A DNA stretch of 64,000 nucleotides from Nostoc paludosum FACHB-159 (GTDB lineage Bacteria > Cyanobacteriota > Cyanobacteriia > Cyanobacteriales > Nostocaceae): positions 18,528 through 82,527 of the forward strand of contig NZ_JACJTU010000035.1 of NCBI RefSeq assembly GCF_014698835.1, read 5' to 3'. Of the stretch, positions 34,206 to 43,216 are shown one piece after another. The translations under genes were made by a program, and so were the position numbers. The notes beneath the pieces are model-generated. The model saw only the letters and a program-made list of their open reading frames with translations. It had not been told where the DNA came from and ran no database searches. Every line of letters begins with the position of its first letter. Positions within the stretch are counted from its first letter, which is position 1.

Positions 34206-34466
34206 CTAAACGTCGTATATTAGACACTCTACGGAATCAGGATGGCGATCGCAATAGTTTTCCAAAGAGGTTTTGTTTTGTTTTGCTTGATTTTGATGAG
34301 ATTTTTCCGCTTGCAATTCTTCGACGATATCCCAAGCTACGGCACAATTAGCAGAATCACTGCCATTTAACTCACAGGCTGTACGAGCTTCACTAATGGC
34401 TTCTAAAATCGTTTGCTCAAGAGTTGTAGCCACAGTAGCTTGATTTACGTTTAAGGTTGTTGTCAT
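34206..34466 (-). CDS. CP12, Calvin-cycle redox regulator
   Basis: The 86-residue protein shows the CP12 layout: an N-terminal cysteine pair in ACELNGSDSANCAVAWDIVEELQAEKSH, including the AWD-VEEL signature, and a C-terminal pair in NYCDRHPDSVECLIYDV. Under oxidising conditions CP12 forms disulfides and locks GAPDH and phosphoribulokinase into an inactive complex. All four Cys are present, so both binding ends should work. The protein is intrinsically disordered when reduced. It stands alone, with a terminator downstream. Confidence 0.93.
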   Translation of the reverse strand: MTTTLNVNQATVATTLEQTILEAISEARTACELNGSDSANCAVAWDIVEELQAEKSHQNQAKQNKTSLENYCDRHPDSVECLIYDV

Positions 34467-34800
34467 GTCGCTTTCACCTTATATTTTCAAGGATATAAAT
34501 CAACGGCAGAGATTCTAATGACCTTAGAAAGCTCAATATTTACAGTTTAGATACGCTTGCCAAAATTAAGTGGTGTAAACACCGTCATTTTTTGAGCAAA
34601 CTTGAGTGGGGTTTACCCTCTGGCGATCTTTGCTAGAAAAAGCTATGGCATTTTCTGTTACTTGCAACAACTAGCAAAGATGGTCATGTTCTAAATCTTG
34701 CATGGGGATCGGAAATTGAGTATCGATTGTCAGAAGAGTTTGATAGAAGTTGATAAACGCTTATAAAGGGCAACAAATGAGAAACAATTATTATTTATTC
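34467..34800. other. Intergenic region between cp12 and a GTPase gene
   Basis: AT-rich sequence holding the cp12 promoter and the 3' flank of the GTPase gene. A short GGTGT-AA-ACACC palindrome (34572-34583) is followed by GTCATTTTTT. No gene is seen. Confidence 0.5.
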
Positions 34801-36156
34801 TCAATACTTCATACCCAATTCTTGTTGCAAACGATACAGAATTGTGTTTTGGTCAACTTGAGAGAGAATTTCTTGAATGACGCTGCTAGCGCCTAACTGT
34901 CCCCAGGTGCAGCCTTTTTCGAGATAGATTTGAGCCGCTTTGCCAACGGAGTATGCGCCATAACCGGCGACACCAGCTTGGGCGATCGCACTACCGGCAA
35001 AAGCTGTAATATTTGTCGGATTGTCACCACTGGCGATGGCCGCTGTACTCTTGCCCAAACCCAACAGCAAGCTACTACCTAATTCTCCCAAAAGTAAGCC
35101 ACCAGAACTCAACAAAATCGTTTTGAGAATTTTCCCTGCTTCATAACTAGTCATTGGTAAGCCATACAAACGCGCCAAAGCGCGGATTAAAGCCAAATCG
35201 GCAACAGTTCCGCCAAGGATATCTAAAAAGGCAATCGGATTTAAGGCTACTGCCAAAGCTTTGTATTTGGTAAATTGCCAGATGATGTCTTCGGCTTCTT
35301 GTTGGCGTAGGTCGATGGTTTTTTGGGCGATGGCCTCTTCTGCGTCTCGTGCTTGGATGAGTGCATTTAAAGCTAAAAGCGATCGCCCTTCGCGATTGAG
35401 AATGTTCAAAATTGTCTGCTTGAGTTCGTCCACTTGGGGTGGTGGTGTTTCCCATTCATAGGTGACGCGACCATCAGGCCATTCAACCCGCACTTCCATT
35501 GGTGCTGGTTCAGCCGCCACCATGACAATTTCATCAGGTAGTAGAGGTTTTGCTGGGGAATGTCCTGCACCTAGTTGCTGCAAATTTTCGTAAATTGCGG
35601 CCTTGTCTGTATCTGGATACAGGTCTATTTTGTTAAACACCAAAATTAAGGGTTTTTGCGATCGCCTTAATTCCAGCAATGCTTGATACTCAGTGCGCGT
35701 AATATCACCAGAGACAACAAACAAAATCAAATCGGCTTGACGCACTACTTCTCGTGCCATGTCTGCCCGTGATTCACCCTCAATTTCATCTAATCCAGGT
35801 GTATCAATTAACTCCACTAATACTTTATTTCCTGGTTGCCAGCGTACCGAACGAGGCCATTGGGTGACACCATTCAAGGGGCCAGTTTGGAGAATCTTGT
35901 CTCCCAGTAAAGCATTTAAAACTGCTGACTTACCACGACTCACCAAACCAAAGGCGGCAATTCTAATCACGTTAGAGTCTAGTTTGTTGAGTGTGGAGTT
36001 AAGAGTTTCTAATTCTGGTTTCAGCAAACCTGCCAATTCTGGGTTAGATGAAAGCTGTCCTGATTTACGAAGATATCCATACCAAGATAGCGCCTGTCTG
36101 AGACTAGCGCGGGCACGGTTTAAGTGAGTTTCTTGCAGGTTACGCGAACTCGACAT
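34801..36156 (-). CDS. Era/HSR1-like GTPase with C-terminal membrane-associated domain
   Basis: The 451-residue protein has an intact G domain: G1 FGLVSRGKSAVLNALLG (about 69-85), G3 DTPGLDEIEG, G4 NKIDLY and a plausible G5. The C-terminal third has hydrophobic segments (LAVALNPIAFLDILGGTVADL, then GGLLLGELGSSLLLGLG) as in DUF697-type GTPases that associate with membranes. The role is unknown; dynamin-like or membrane-stress functions are possible. It is monocistronic as far as seen. Confidence 0.85.
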   Translation of the reverse strand: MSSSRNLQETHLNRARASLRQALSWYGYLRKSGQLSSNPELAGLLKPELETLNSTLNKLDSNVIRIAAFGLVSRGKSAVLNALLGDKILQTGPLNGVTQWPRSVRWQPGNKVLVELIDTPGLDEIEGESRADMAREVVRQADLILFVVSGDITRTEYQALLELRRSQKPLILVFNKIDLYPDTDKAAIYENLQQLGAGHSPAKPLLPDEIVMVAAEPAPMEVRVEWPDGRVTYEWETPPPQVDELKQTILNILNREGRSLLALNALIQARDAEEAIAQKTIDLRQQEAEDIIWQFTKYKALAVALNPIAFLDILGGTVADLALIRALARLYGLPMTSYEAGKILKTILLSSGGLLLGELGSSLLLGLGKSTAAIASGDNPTNITAFAGSAIAQAGVAGYGAYSVGKAAQIYLEKGCTWGQLGASSVIQEILSQVDQNTILYRLQQELGMKY

Positions 36157-36565
36157 ATTATCAATACTTCAGCCTTCACTCTCTAATGCTCTTTTAATGC
36201 TCAATTACTCTACTCTCACCCTTTGAGCATGGTTTTTTGATATATTTTCATACTCAGCATTCATACTCAACTGATACTCGCCCTCTAATGAAGGAAGAGA
36301 GTAAAAGGCTATATCTATCCTAATATCTTTAAAGTTCTTAGAGTAACACTCCAATAGATACAGATTAGTTAGTTTTTACAAAAATAACTAGGTAGACATA
36401 ATTAAATGTAAAAGACAAAAGTTTAAAATCCCGATAAAAACTGGCTTTTTCCTTCTGCCTCCTGCCTTCTACTTACTACTAAGTTTTTTGCACAAGCAAT
36501 CTAGCCATTCCGAAATCGAGATTTGATTTGGGAATACTAAATCTGGTGTTAAATATTTGGCATTT
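36157..36565. other. Divergent intergenic region
   Basis: About 410 AT-rich bases between the GTPase and the giant kinase. A short CTGCCTCCTGCCTTC repeat lies near 36455-36470. No gene or clear promoter motif is seen. Confidence 0.5.
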
Positions 36566-39500
36566 ATGATTAACGTTCCCGGATATCACCTGAGCGAAAA
36601 ACTTTATGATGGTTCCAGAACCCTAGTTTATCGAGGGTATCGAGAGATTAATTCATTACCAGTAGTCATCAAGCTACTAAAAAATTCTTATCCCAGTTTT
36701 AGCGAACTAGTACAATTTCGCAATCAATATACCATCGCCAAAAATCTCAACTATCCTGAAATCATCCAAACCTATAGTCTAGAACCTTACCAAAATGGCT
36801 ATACGTTAGTGATGGAAGACTTTGGAGGAATTTCCCTTAAAGATTATTTTGCCAACAATAATGTTGTATCTCTAGATGAATTTTTAGAAATTGCGATCTC
36901 TCTGTGCAATACCTTAGATATACTCTATCGCGAACGGATTATTCATAAAGATATTAAACCCAGCAATATATTAATTAATCCCCAAACTAAACAAGTTAAA
37001 TTAATTGACTTTAGCATTGCATCACTACTGCCAAGAGAAACTCAAGCTTTCGTCAATGCCAATGTGTTAGAAGGGACACTAGCTTATATATCTCCAGAAC
37101 AGACAGGTAGAATGAATCGGGGGATTGATTACCGGACTGATTTTTATAGTAGTGGTGTAACTTTTTACGAATTGCTTACAGGAGAATTACCATTTCCTGC
37201 GAACGATGCAATGGAATTGTTGCATTGTCATATTGCCAAAATGCCGATTGCATTAGCGAACAAGAAAGAGATTCCGCTGGTAATTTCAGATATCGTCATG
37301 AAATTGATGGCGAAGAATGCTGAAGACAGATATCAAAGTGCTTTGGGATTGAAATTTGATTTAGAAAATTGTTTACATCAGCTAAGAGAAACGGGTTCCA
37401 TTGAGAGTTTTGAAATTGGACGCAGGGATGTGTGCGATCGCTTCATTATTCCTGATAAACTCTATGGCAGAGAAAGCCAAGTATCAACCCTCCTCCAAGC
37501 ATTTGAGCGAGTCAGCCTTGGTGCAACAGAAATGATGCTGGTAGCTGGCTTTTCCGGCATAGGAAAAACTGCCATTGTCAACGAAGTCCATAAACCAATT
37601 GTTCGCCAACGCGGTTATTTCATCAAAGGCAAATTCGATCAATTTCAAAGGAATATTCCCTTTAGTGCATTTGTGCAAGCATTTCGCGATTTAATGGGAC
37701 AATTGTTAACAGAAAGTGATGCCCAAATTCAGCAATGGAAAAACAAAATATTAGATGCTGTTGGCGAAAATGGACAGGTAATCATTGAAGTCATACCAGA
37801 ACTAGAAATAATTATTGGTCAACAACCACCTGCCATAGAACTATCAGGAACGGCAGGACAAAATCGATTTAATTTATTATTTCAAAAATTTACTCAAGTT
37901 TTTGCCAGTGCTGAACATCCGTTAGTAATTTTTTTAGATGATTTGCAATGGGCAGATTCGGCATCACTAAATTTAATGCAGCTATTAATGGTTGATGCAG
38001 GTCATCTTTTCATTATTGGTGCATATCGTGATAACGAAGTCCACACAGCACATCCATTAATATTGACTTTAGATGAAATTACCAAATCACAAGCAACGAT
38101 TAATACCATTACTTTAGCACCATTGAGTCAAGTGCAAGTAAATAATTTAGTTGCCGATACCCTAAAATGTACAGAAGATTTGGCATGGAATCTTTCCGTA
38201 TTGATTTATCAGAAAACCAAAGGTAATCCGTTTTTTGCAACTCAGTTTCTCAAAGCATTGCATCAAGAAAATCTTATTCAATTCACCCCCCCAACCCTGC
38301 CTTACCAAGGGGGGGCTATGGGGGGGTGGCAATTTGACATTGCACAAGTGACTACTCAAGCAGTTACAGATGATGTTGTTGCTTTTATGGCATTGCAATT
38401 AGGAAAATTACCGCCATCAACTCAACAGGTATTGCAGTTAGGTGCTTGTATTGGCAATCAGTTTGATTTAGAAACTTTGGCTATTGTTTCGGAATACTCA
38501 CAAATTGAAACGGCTGCTAGTTTGTGGAAAGCATTACAAGAAGGGTTGATTTTACCAATTAATGATGTTTATAAGTTTTATGTCGGGCAAGAAACTCAAA
38601 CAGTTAGTCAAGAAAATCAACAGACTGTTACATACAAATTTATACATGACCGAGTACAGCAAGCGGCTTATTCTCTGATTCCCGATGAGCAAAAACAGGC
38701 AACTCATCTCAAAATTGGGCAACTGCTACTGAAAAATTCACCAGTTAGAGAACAGAATGAAAACCTGTTTGAAATTGTCAATCAACTTAATATTGGAAAA
38801 TCGCTGATTATTGAACCAGAAAAGCAAATAGAACTGGCTCAACTCAATTTGAATGCTGGGCAAAAAGCTAGAGCTGCAACAGCTTATACTGCTGCATTGG
38901 AGTATGCTAACACAGGCATTGGTTTACTAAACTCTCTTAAGTGGCAAACACACTACAACCTCACCTTGGAACTGCATGAACTAGCAACAGAAACTGCCTA
39001 CTTGAGTGGAAATTTTGAGCAGATGGAGCAATGGGCCGATGTTGTTTTGCAGCAGGCAAAAACCGCTATTGACAAAATGAAAACCTATACTGTCAAAGTC
39101 CACGGTTATATGGCGCAAGCCAAAAAACTAGAAGCGGTCAAAATTGGATTAGAGGCTCTGGAATTAGTCGGGGTAAGTTTACCTAAATCACCTGAACCCT
39201 CAGACATCCAGCAAGCACTTACTCAAACTGTAAGCAATCTTCAAGGCAAGAAAATAGAAGATTTAATTAACTTGCCCTTAATGACAAATCTTGAGAAGTT
39301 AGCAGCTACCAAGATGTTAGCAACCATGTTCACTCCTACTTACCAAGCTGCACCTGCACTTTTGCCTTTAGTGACATGTGAATTGATGAATTTATCACTT
39401 AAATATGGTAATTCACCATTTTCTACTCCTGGTTACGCTTTTTATGGAATGTTGCTTAACTCAGTATTTCAGGACATTGAATCGGGTTATGAATTTGGCA

Positions 39501-42466
39501 AGTTAGCTATCAGTCTAGCAGAACAATTTAATGCTCTAGAGATCAAAGCCCAGATATTCCATTTAGTAGGAGCGTTTTCAATCCATATCAAAGTTCACGC
39601 CAAAGAAGCATTACCCATTATGTGGAATGGCTATGAAATTGGACTGGAATGCGGAAGTTTTGAATATGCTAGCATCTCGGCCATGATGAAATATGAATAC
39701 TCCTATTTTATGGGTAAAGAACTAACAGTAATGGCACAGGAAATGGCTGTTGTTAGTGATGCCCTGGCTCGGCTCAAGCAAGAAAATGCTCTACGTTGGC
39801 ATCAAATTTCTCAACAGTCAGTATTGAACTTGTTAAATCCATTAGAAAGTTCGTGTAGTTTACGGGGTGAAGCTTATAACGAAGAAATATTTTTGCCATT
39901 AATGAAAGATATTAATGATAGAAGTGGACTTAACTACTTGTATCTTAATAAATTAATTCTTTGTTACTTGTTTGGAGAATACCAAGAAGCACAGGAAAAT
40001 GCACTGCAAGCTGAACAATATTTAGATGGGGTACAAGGAATTATGTCAGTTTCAGTATTCCATTTTTATGATTCTTTAACGCAGCTAGCTCTCTACCCAT
40101 CGATATCCCACTCGCAACAAGAACATCTTTTCAGTCGAGTAATTAACAACCAAGAAAAGATGAAACTATGGGCAGACTACGCGCCGATGAATTTTCAGCA
40201 TAAATTTGATTTAGTTGCAGCCGAACAGTGTCGTATTCTCGGTAAAAAAGCCGACGCAATGGACTATTACGATCGCGCCATTGCTCTTGCTCAAGAACAC
40301 GGTTATATCCAAGAAGAAGCCTTAGCCAATGAACTCGCCGCTAAATTTTGCCTCGACTGGGGCAAACAGCGCATTGCTCAAAACTATATGATTGAAGCCT
40401 ACTACGGCTATGCTCGCTGGGGTGCTAAAGCCAAAGTCGCCGACTTGGAAAGACGCTATCCGCAACTTCTCGCCCCCATCTTGAAGCAAACACGTTCTCT
40501 CCTCTCCACTAACGAAACTATCTTCTCCTTGGGAACTGTTAGCCCCACTAGTTCCGCCACATCTAGCAGTAGCAGCGTCTCTGTGGCTTTAGATTTAGTG
40601 GCAATTCTCAAAGCTTCTCAAACTATCTCTGGCGAAATCGAATTTGAAAAACTCCTGTCATCATTGCTTTCTATCGCCATTGAAAATGCCGGAGCTGATA
40701 AGTGCGTGTTAATGCTGATGGAGTCAGATAAATTACTGATTCGGGCATTAGCGCAGTTGTACTTAGAGAAAAATGGAAATACCAAAGTTGATTGTTCTGC
40801 CAGGTTGCTTAAATCAGAGCCTGTTGAAGAATCTATCGATGTGCCAATTGGTTTAGTTAATACTGTCAAACGCAGTTTACAACCAGTAGTGGTTATTGAT
40901 GCTAGGGCATATCCGCAATTAATTCATGACTCCTACATTCAGCAACAGCAGCCCAAGAGTATTTTGTGTAGCCCGATTTTACATCAAGGCAAGTTGCTGG
41001 GGGTGTTGTACTTAGAAAACAATTTAGCGACGGGGGCGTTCACAAACGATCGCGTTGAACTACTAAATTTCCTCTGCACTCAAGCTGCCATTTCTATAGA
41101 AAATGCTCGACTGTATGAGCGATCGCTACAATATTCTCAACAACTACAGCGATCGCTCGATGAGTTGAACACCGCACAGTCTCGCTTGCAAACATCCCAG
41201 CAACGCCTTCAGTTATTGGTTCAGCAAACCCCACTAGCAGTGATAGAGTGGGATAATAATTATCAAGTTACTGACTGGAACCCAGCAGCAGAAAGAATCT
41301 TTGGCTACAGCAAACAAGAGGCTTTGGGTTGTGAATTCAAATTCATTATTCCTCAAAAGATTCAAGCAGAAATGGAGCGAGTCAGCGTCAAGATTATATC
41401 GCACCAGGGCGGCAATTACAGTATCAATGAAAATATCACAAAGGATGGCAAAATTATTATTTGTGCTTGGTATAACAATCCGCTTGTGAGTGCGGATGGT
41501 GAGTTAGTTGGAGTTGCTTCCCTGGCAGATGATATTACCGAACAGCAAGTTGCGCTACACGAACAGAAAGTTGCTAAATTGCAACTTCAACAAAAAGCCC
41601 AAGAGCTAGAAACTGCTTTACAAAACCTGCAACAAGCACAATTACAAATGATCCAAAGTGAAAAAATGTCTGCTTTGGGCAACTTAGTTGCTGGTGTGGC
41701 TCACGAAATGAATAATCCTTTGGGTTTTATTGCTGCCAGTATTAAACAAGCTAAACCCACTGTTGCTGATATTGTTGAACACCTGAAAATCTATCAAGAA
41801 AGTTTCCCCAACAAAAGCGACGAAATTCTGGATCATGCCGAAGAAATTGACTTGGAATATAGTTTAGAAGACTTACCAAAAATTCTTGATTCCATGACAA
41901 TAGCTTGCGAGAGATTAAAAAGTATTAGTACCAGTCTCCGCACTTTCTCTCGTGCTGATAAAGATTACAAAGTGACATTTAATATTCACGAAGGCATCGA
42001 TAGCACAATTTTAATTTTGAAGCATCGCCTCAAAGCTAACGAACAACGTCCAGCAATTGAAGTGACAACTCAATATGGCAATTTACCTCAAATTGAGTGC
42101 TTCCCTGGACAATTAAATCAAGTATTTATGAATATTTTAGCTAATGCTATTGATGCTTTAGAAGAATCAAATAACGGGCAGAGTTTTGAAGAGATTAAAG
42201 CAAATCCCAACAGAATTAAAATTACTACCTCCCTCGAAGACAACCAAGTAAAAATTTCAATTTTTGATAATGGTATTGGCATGAGCGAATCAGTCAAACA
42301 AAAAATATTTGACCATTTATTTACTACGAAATCTGTAGGAAAAGGGACAGGGTTAGGATTGGCGATCGCCCACCAAATTATAGTAGAAAAACACGGCGGT
42401 TCCCTCGAATGCAACTCTTCTCCCGGACAAGGTACAGAATTTGCGATCTTAATTCCAATTCGATAG
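36566..42466 (+). CDS. Giant hybrid Ser/Thr kinase - ATPase - GAF - PAS - histidine kinase
   Basis: The product is 1966 residues. The order is: Ser/Thr kinase (about 8-270; VVIKLLK, HKDIKPSNIL, DFSIASLL), AAA/STAND ATPase with P-loop GFSGIGKTAIV (about 328-338) and FLDDLQWAD, a long helical TPR-like region (about 650-1320), GAF (about 1340-1510), PAS (about 1547-1670), then histidine kinase with H box VAGVAHEMNNPLG (about 1705) and N, D and G boxes (NILANAIDAL, IFDNGIGMSE, GTGLGLAI). This is the HstK-type fusion of cyanobacteria. ATG 36566 is preferred over the upstream TTG. A palindromic C/G-rich repeat (38284-38330) is inserted in frame inside the helical region. The cognate response regulator is not in view. 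Confidence 0.93.
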   Translation: MINVPGYHLSEKLYDGSRTLVYRGYREINSLPVVIKLLKNSYPSFSELVQFRNQYTIAKNLNYPEIIQTYSLEPYQNGYTLVMEDFGGISLKDYFANNNVVSLDEFLEIAISLCNTLDILYRERIIHKDIKPSNILINPQTKQVKLIDFSIASLLPRETQAFVNANVLEGTLAYISPEQTGRMNRGIDYRTDFYSSGVTFYELLTGELPFPANDAMELLHCHIAKMPIALANKKEIPLVISDIVMKLMAKNAEDRYQSALGLKFDLENCLHQLRETGSIESFEIGRRDVCDRFIIPDKLYGRESQVSTLLQAFERVSLGATEMMLVAGFSGIGKTAIVNEVHKPIVRQRGYFIKGKFDQFQRNIPFSAFVQAFRDLMGQLLTESDAQIQQWKNKILDAVGENGQVIIEVIPELEIIIGQQPPAIELSGTAGQNRFNLLFQKFTQVFASAEHPLVIFLDDLQWADSASLNLMQLLMVDAGHLFIIGAYRDNEVHTAHPLILTLDEITKSQATINTITLAPLSQVQVNNLVADTLKCTEDLAWNLSVLIYQKTKGNPFFATQFLKALHQENLIQFTPPTLPYQGGAMGGWQFDIAQVTTQAVTDDVVAFMALQLGKLPPSTQQVLQLGACIGNQFDLETLAIVSEYSQIETAASLWKALQEGLILPINDVYKFYVGQETQTVSQENQQTVTYKFIHDRVQQAAYSLIPDEQKQATHLKIGQLLLKNSPVREQNENLFEIVNQLNIGKSLIIEPEKQIELAQLNLNAGQKARAATAYTAALEYANTGIGLLNSLKWQTHYNLTLELHELATETAYLSGNFEQMEQWADVVLQQAKTAIDKMKTYTVKVHGYMAQAKKLEAVKIGLEALELVGVSLPKSPEPSDIQQALTQTVSNLQGKKIEDLINLPLMTNLEKLAATKMLATMFTPTYQAAPALLPLVTCELMNLSLKYGNSPFSTPGYAFYGMLLNSVFQDIESGYEFGKLAISLAEQFNALEIKAQIFHLVGAFSIHIKVHAKEALPIMWNGYEIGLECGSFEYASISAMMKYEYSYFMGKELTVMAQEMAVVSDALARLKQENALRWHQISQQSVLNLLNPLESSCSLRGEAYNEEIFLPLMKDINDRSGLNYLYLNKLILCYLFGEYQEAQENALQAEQYLDGVQGIMSVSVFHFYDSLTQLALYPSISHSQQEHLFSRVINNQEKMKLWADYAPMNFQHKFDLVAAEQCRILGKKADAMDYYDRAIALAQEHGYIQEEALANELAAKFCLDWGKQRIAQNYMIEAYYGYARWGAKAKVADLERRYPQLLAPILKQTRSLLSTNETIFSLGTVSPTSSATSSSSSVSVALDLVAILKASQTISGEIEFEKLLSSLLSIAIENAGADKCVLMLMESDKLLIRALAQLYLEKNGNTKVDCSARLLKSEPVEESIDVPIGLVNTVKRSLQPVVVIDARAYPQLIHDSYIQQQQPKSILCSPILHQGKLLGVLYLENNLATGAFTNDRVELLNFLCTQAAISIENARLYERSLQYSQQLQRSLDELNTAQSRLQTSQQRLQLLVQQTPLAVIEWDNNYQVTDWNPAAERIFGYSKQEALGCEFKFIIPQKIQAEMERVSVKIISHQGGNYSINENITKDGKIIICAWYNNPLVSADGELVGVASLADDITEQQVALHEQKVAKLQLQQKAQELETALQNLQQAQLQMIQSEKMSALGNLVAGVAHEMNNPLGFIAASIKQAKPTVADIVEHLKIYQESFPNKSDEILDHAEEIDLEYSLEDLPKILDSMTIACERLKSISTSLRTFSRADKDYKVTFNIHEGIDSTILILKHRLKANEQRPAIEVTTQYGNLPQIECFPGQLNQVFMNILANAIDALEESNNGQSFEEIKANPNRIKITTSLEDNQVKISIFDNGIGMSESVKQKIFDHLFTTKSVGKGTGLGLAIAHQIIVEKHGGSLECNSSPGQGTEFAILIPIR
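38284..38330. repeat. Palindromic C/G-run repeat inside the hybrid kinase gene
   Basis: CACCCCCCCAACCC, then TTACCAAGGGGGGG and GGGGGGGTGG: runs of C and G that can pair. It encodes TPPTLPYQGGAMGGW, unlike the helical flanks. The C-run/G-run wording resembles intergenic repeats such as those at 56000-56250. Confidence 0.8.
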
Positions 42467-42565
42467 TAAGTAGAGGGCAGAAAGCAGGTGGTCACTGAGC
42501 GTAGTCGAAGTGAGGCAAAAGGCAGAAGGAAAATTATTTATCCTATCTAGTTTTTGTAAATTGAC

Positions 42566-42874
42566 TTAAAACATGGGGCTGTGTTCGTTATCCCAACACT
42601 TGCGATCGCGCCAGTCTCTGCCAGTATGTTCGCATTCAGATGCATCATCTATCCAAGGAATTGATGTAGAGTGATGAAAGTTTCCTGCGGAAGTGGATAA
42701 ATTAGTAGTAAATACAGACAATAATGGTAATAAAAAAGATAAAGTTATCAAAGTAAAAATTGGTAGAGTAATTAAATATCCAATGAGTATTATGTTATTT
42801 TTACTTGTCAAAAAACTGTAATTTTGATTTTTTGAACTAATTTTTAAGCTTGGTTTTGAATTTGAGAAAAGCAT
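42566..42874 (-). CDS. Small single-span membrane protein of unknown function
   Basis: The 102-residue protein has one strong hydrophobic stretch (IILIGYLITLPIFTLITLSFLLPLL) and a Cys- and acid-rich tail with ECEHTGRDWRDRKCWDNEHSP. The tail composition and paired Cys look conserved rather than random, which is why I call it a gene. No family is recognised. It follows the kinase in convergent orientation. Confidence 0.6.
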   Translation of the reverse strand: MLFSNSKPSLKISSKNQNYSFLTSKNNIILIGYLITLPIFTLITLSFLLPLLSVFTTNLSTSAGNFHHSTSIPWIDDASECEHTGRDWRDRKCWDNEHSPMF

Positions 42875-43216
42875 AATACAACCCTGCGAACACCAGCTTA
42901 TATAGGAATCAATTTGATTTTTCCCAAGCCAAGCTGACTCAGAGCTAGCCGTAACAGATTTTAGCTCTCAGTATACTTAGCAAGATGCAAATCAGATTTC
43001 TATATAATTCCGAATTTTTACGTAATAAGATTATTGGAGTTATATACTTGAATGTCAAAGGTGTAGATCGGGACTTCTTAGAAATTTTAATCTTTGGGCG
43101 CTAAAAAATATTTTTGATGAAAATATGCTGAAGTCGTGGCTCTCGTTCCTGGGTAAATACTGAACAATTAAGGGGAAGGCGTTTCGCGTGTAGAATTTTC
43201 CGTTACCTGTGCCTAA
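42875..43216. other. Intergenic region upstream of the truncated hemagglutinin frame
   Basis: No signal peptide or TPS secretion domain can be read here in any frame, so the front of the neighbouring gene is really missing. An open frame at 43055-43303 on the minus strand has no support. Confidence 0.55.
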
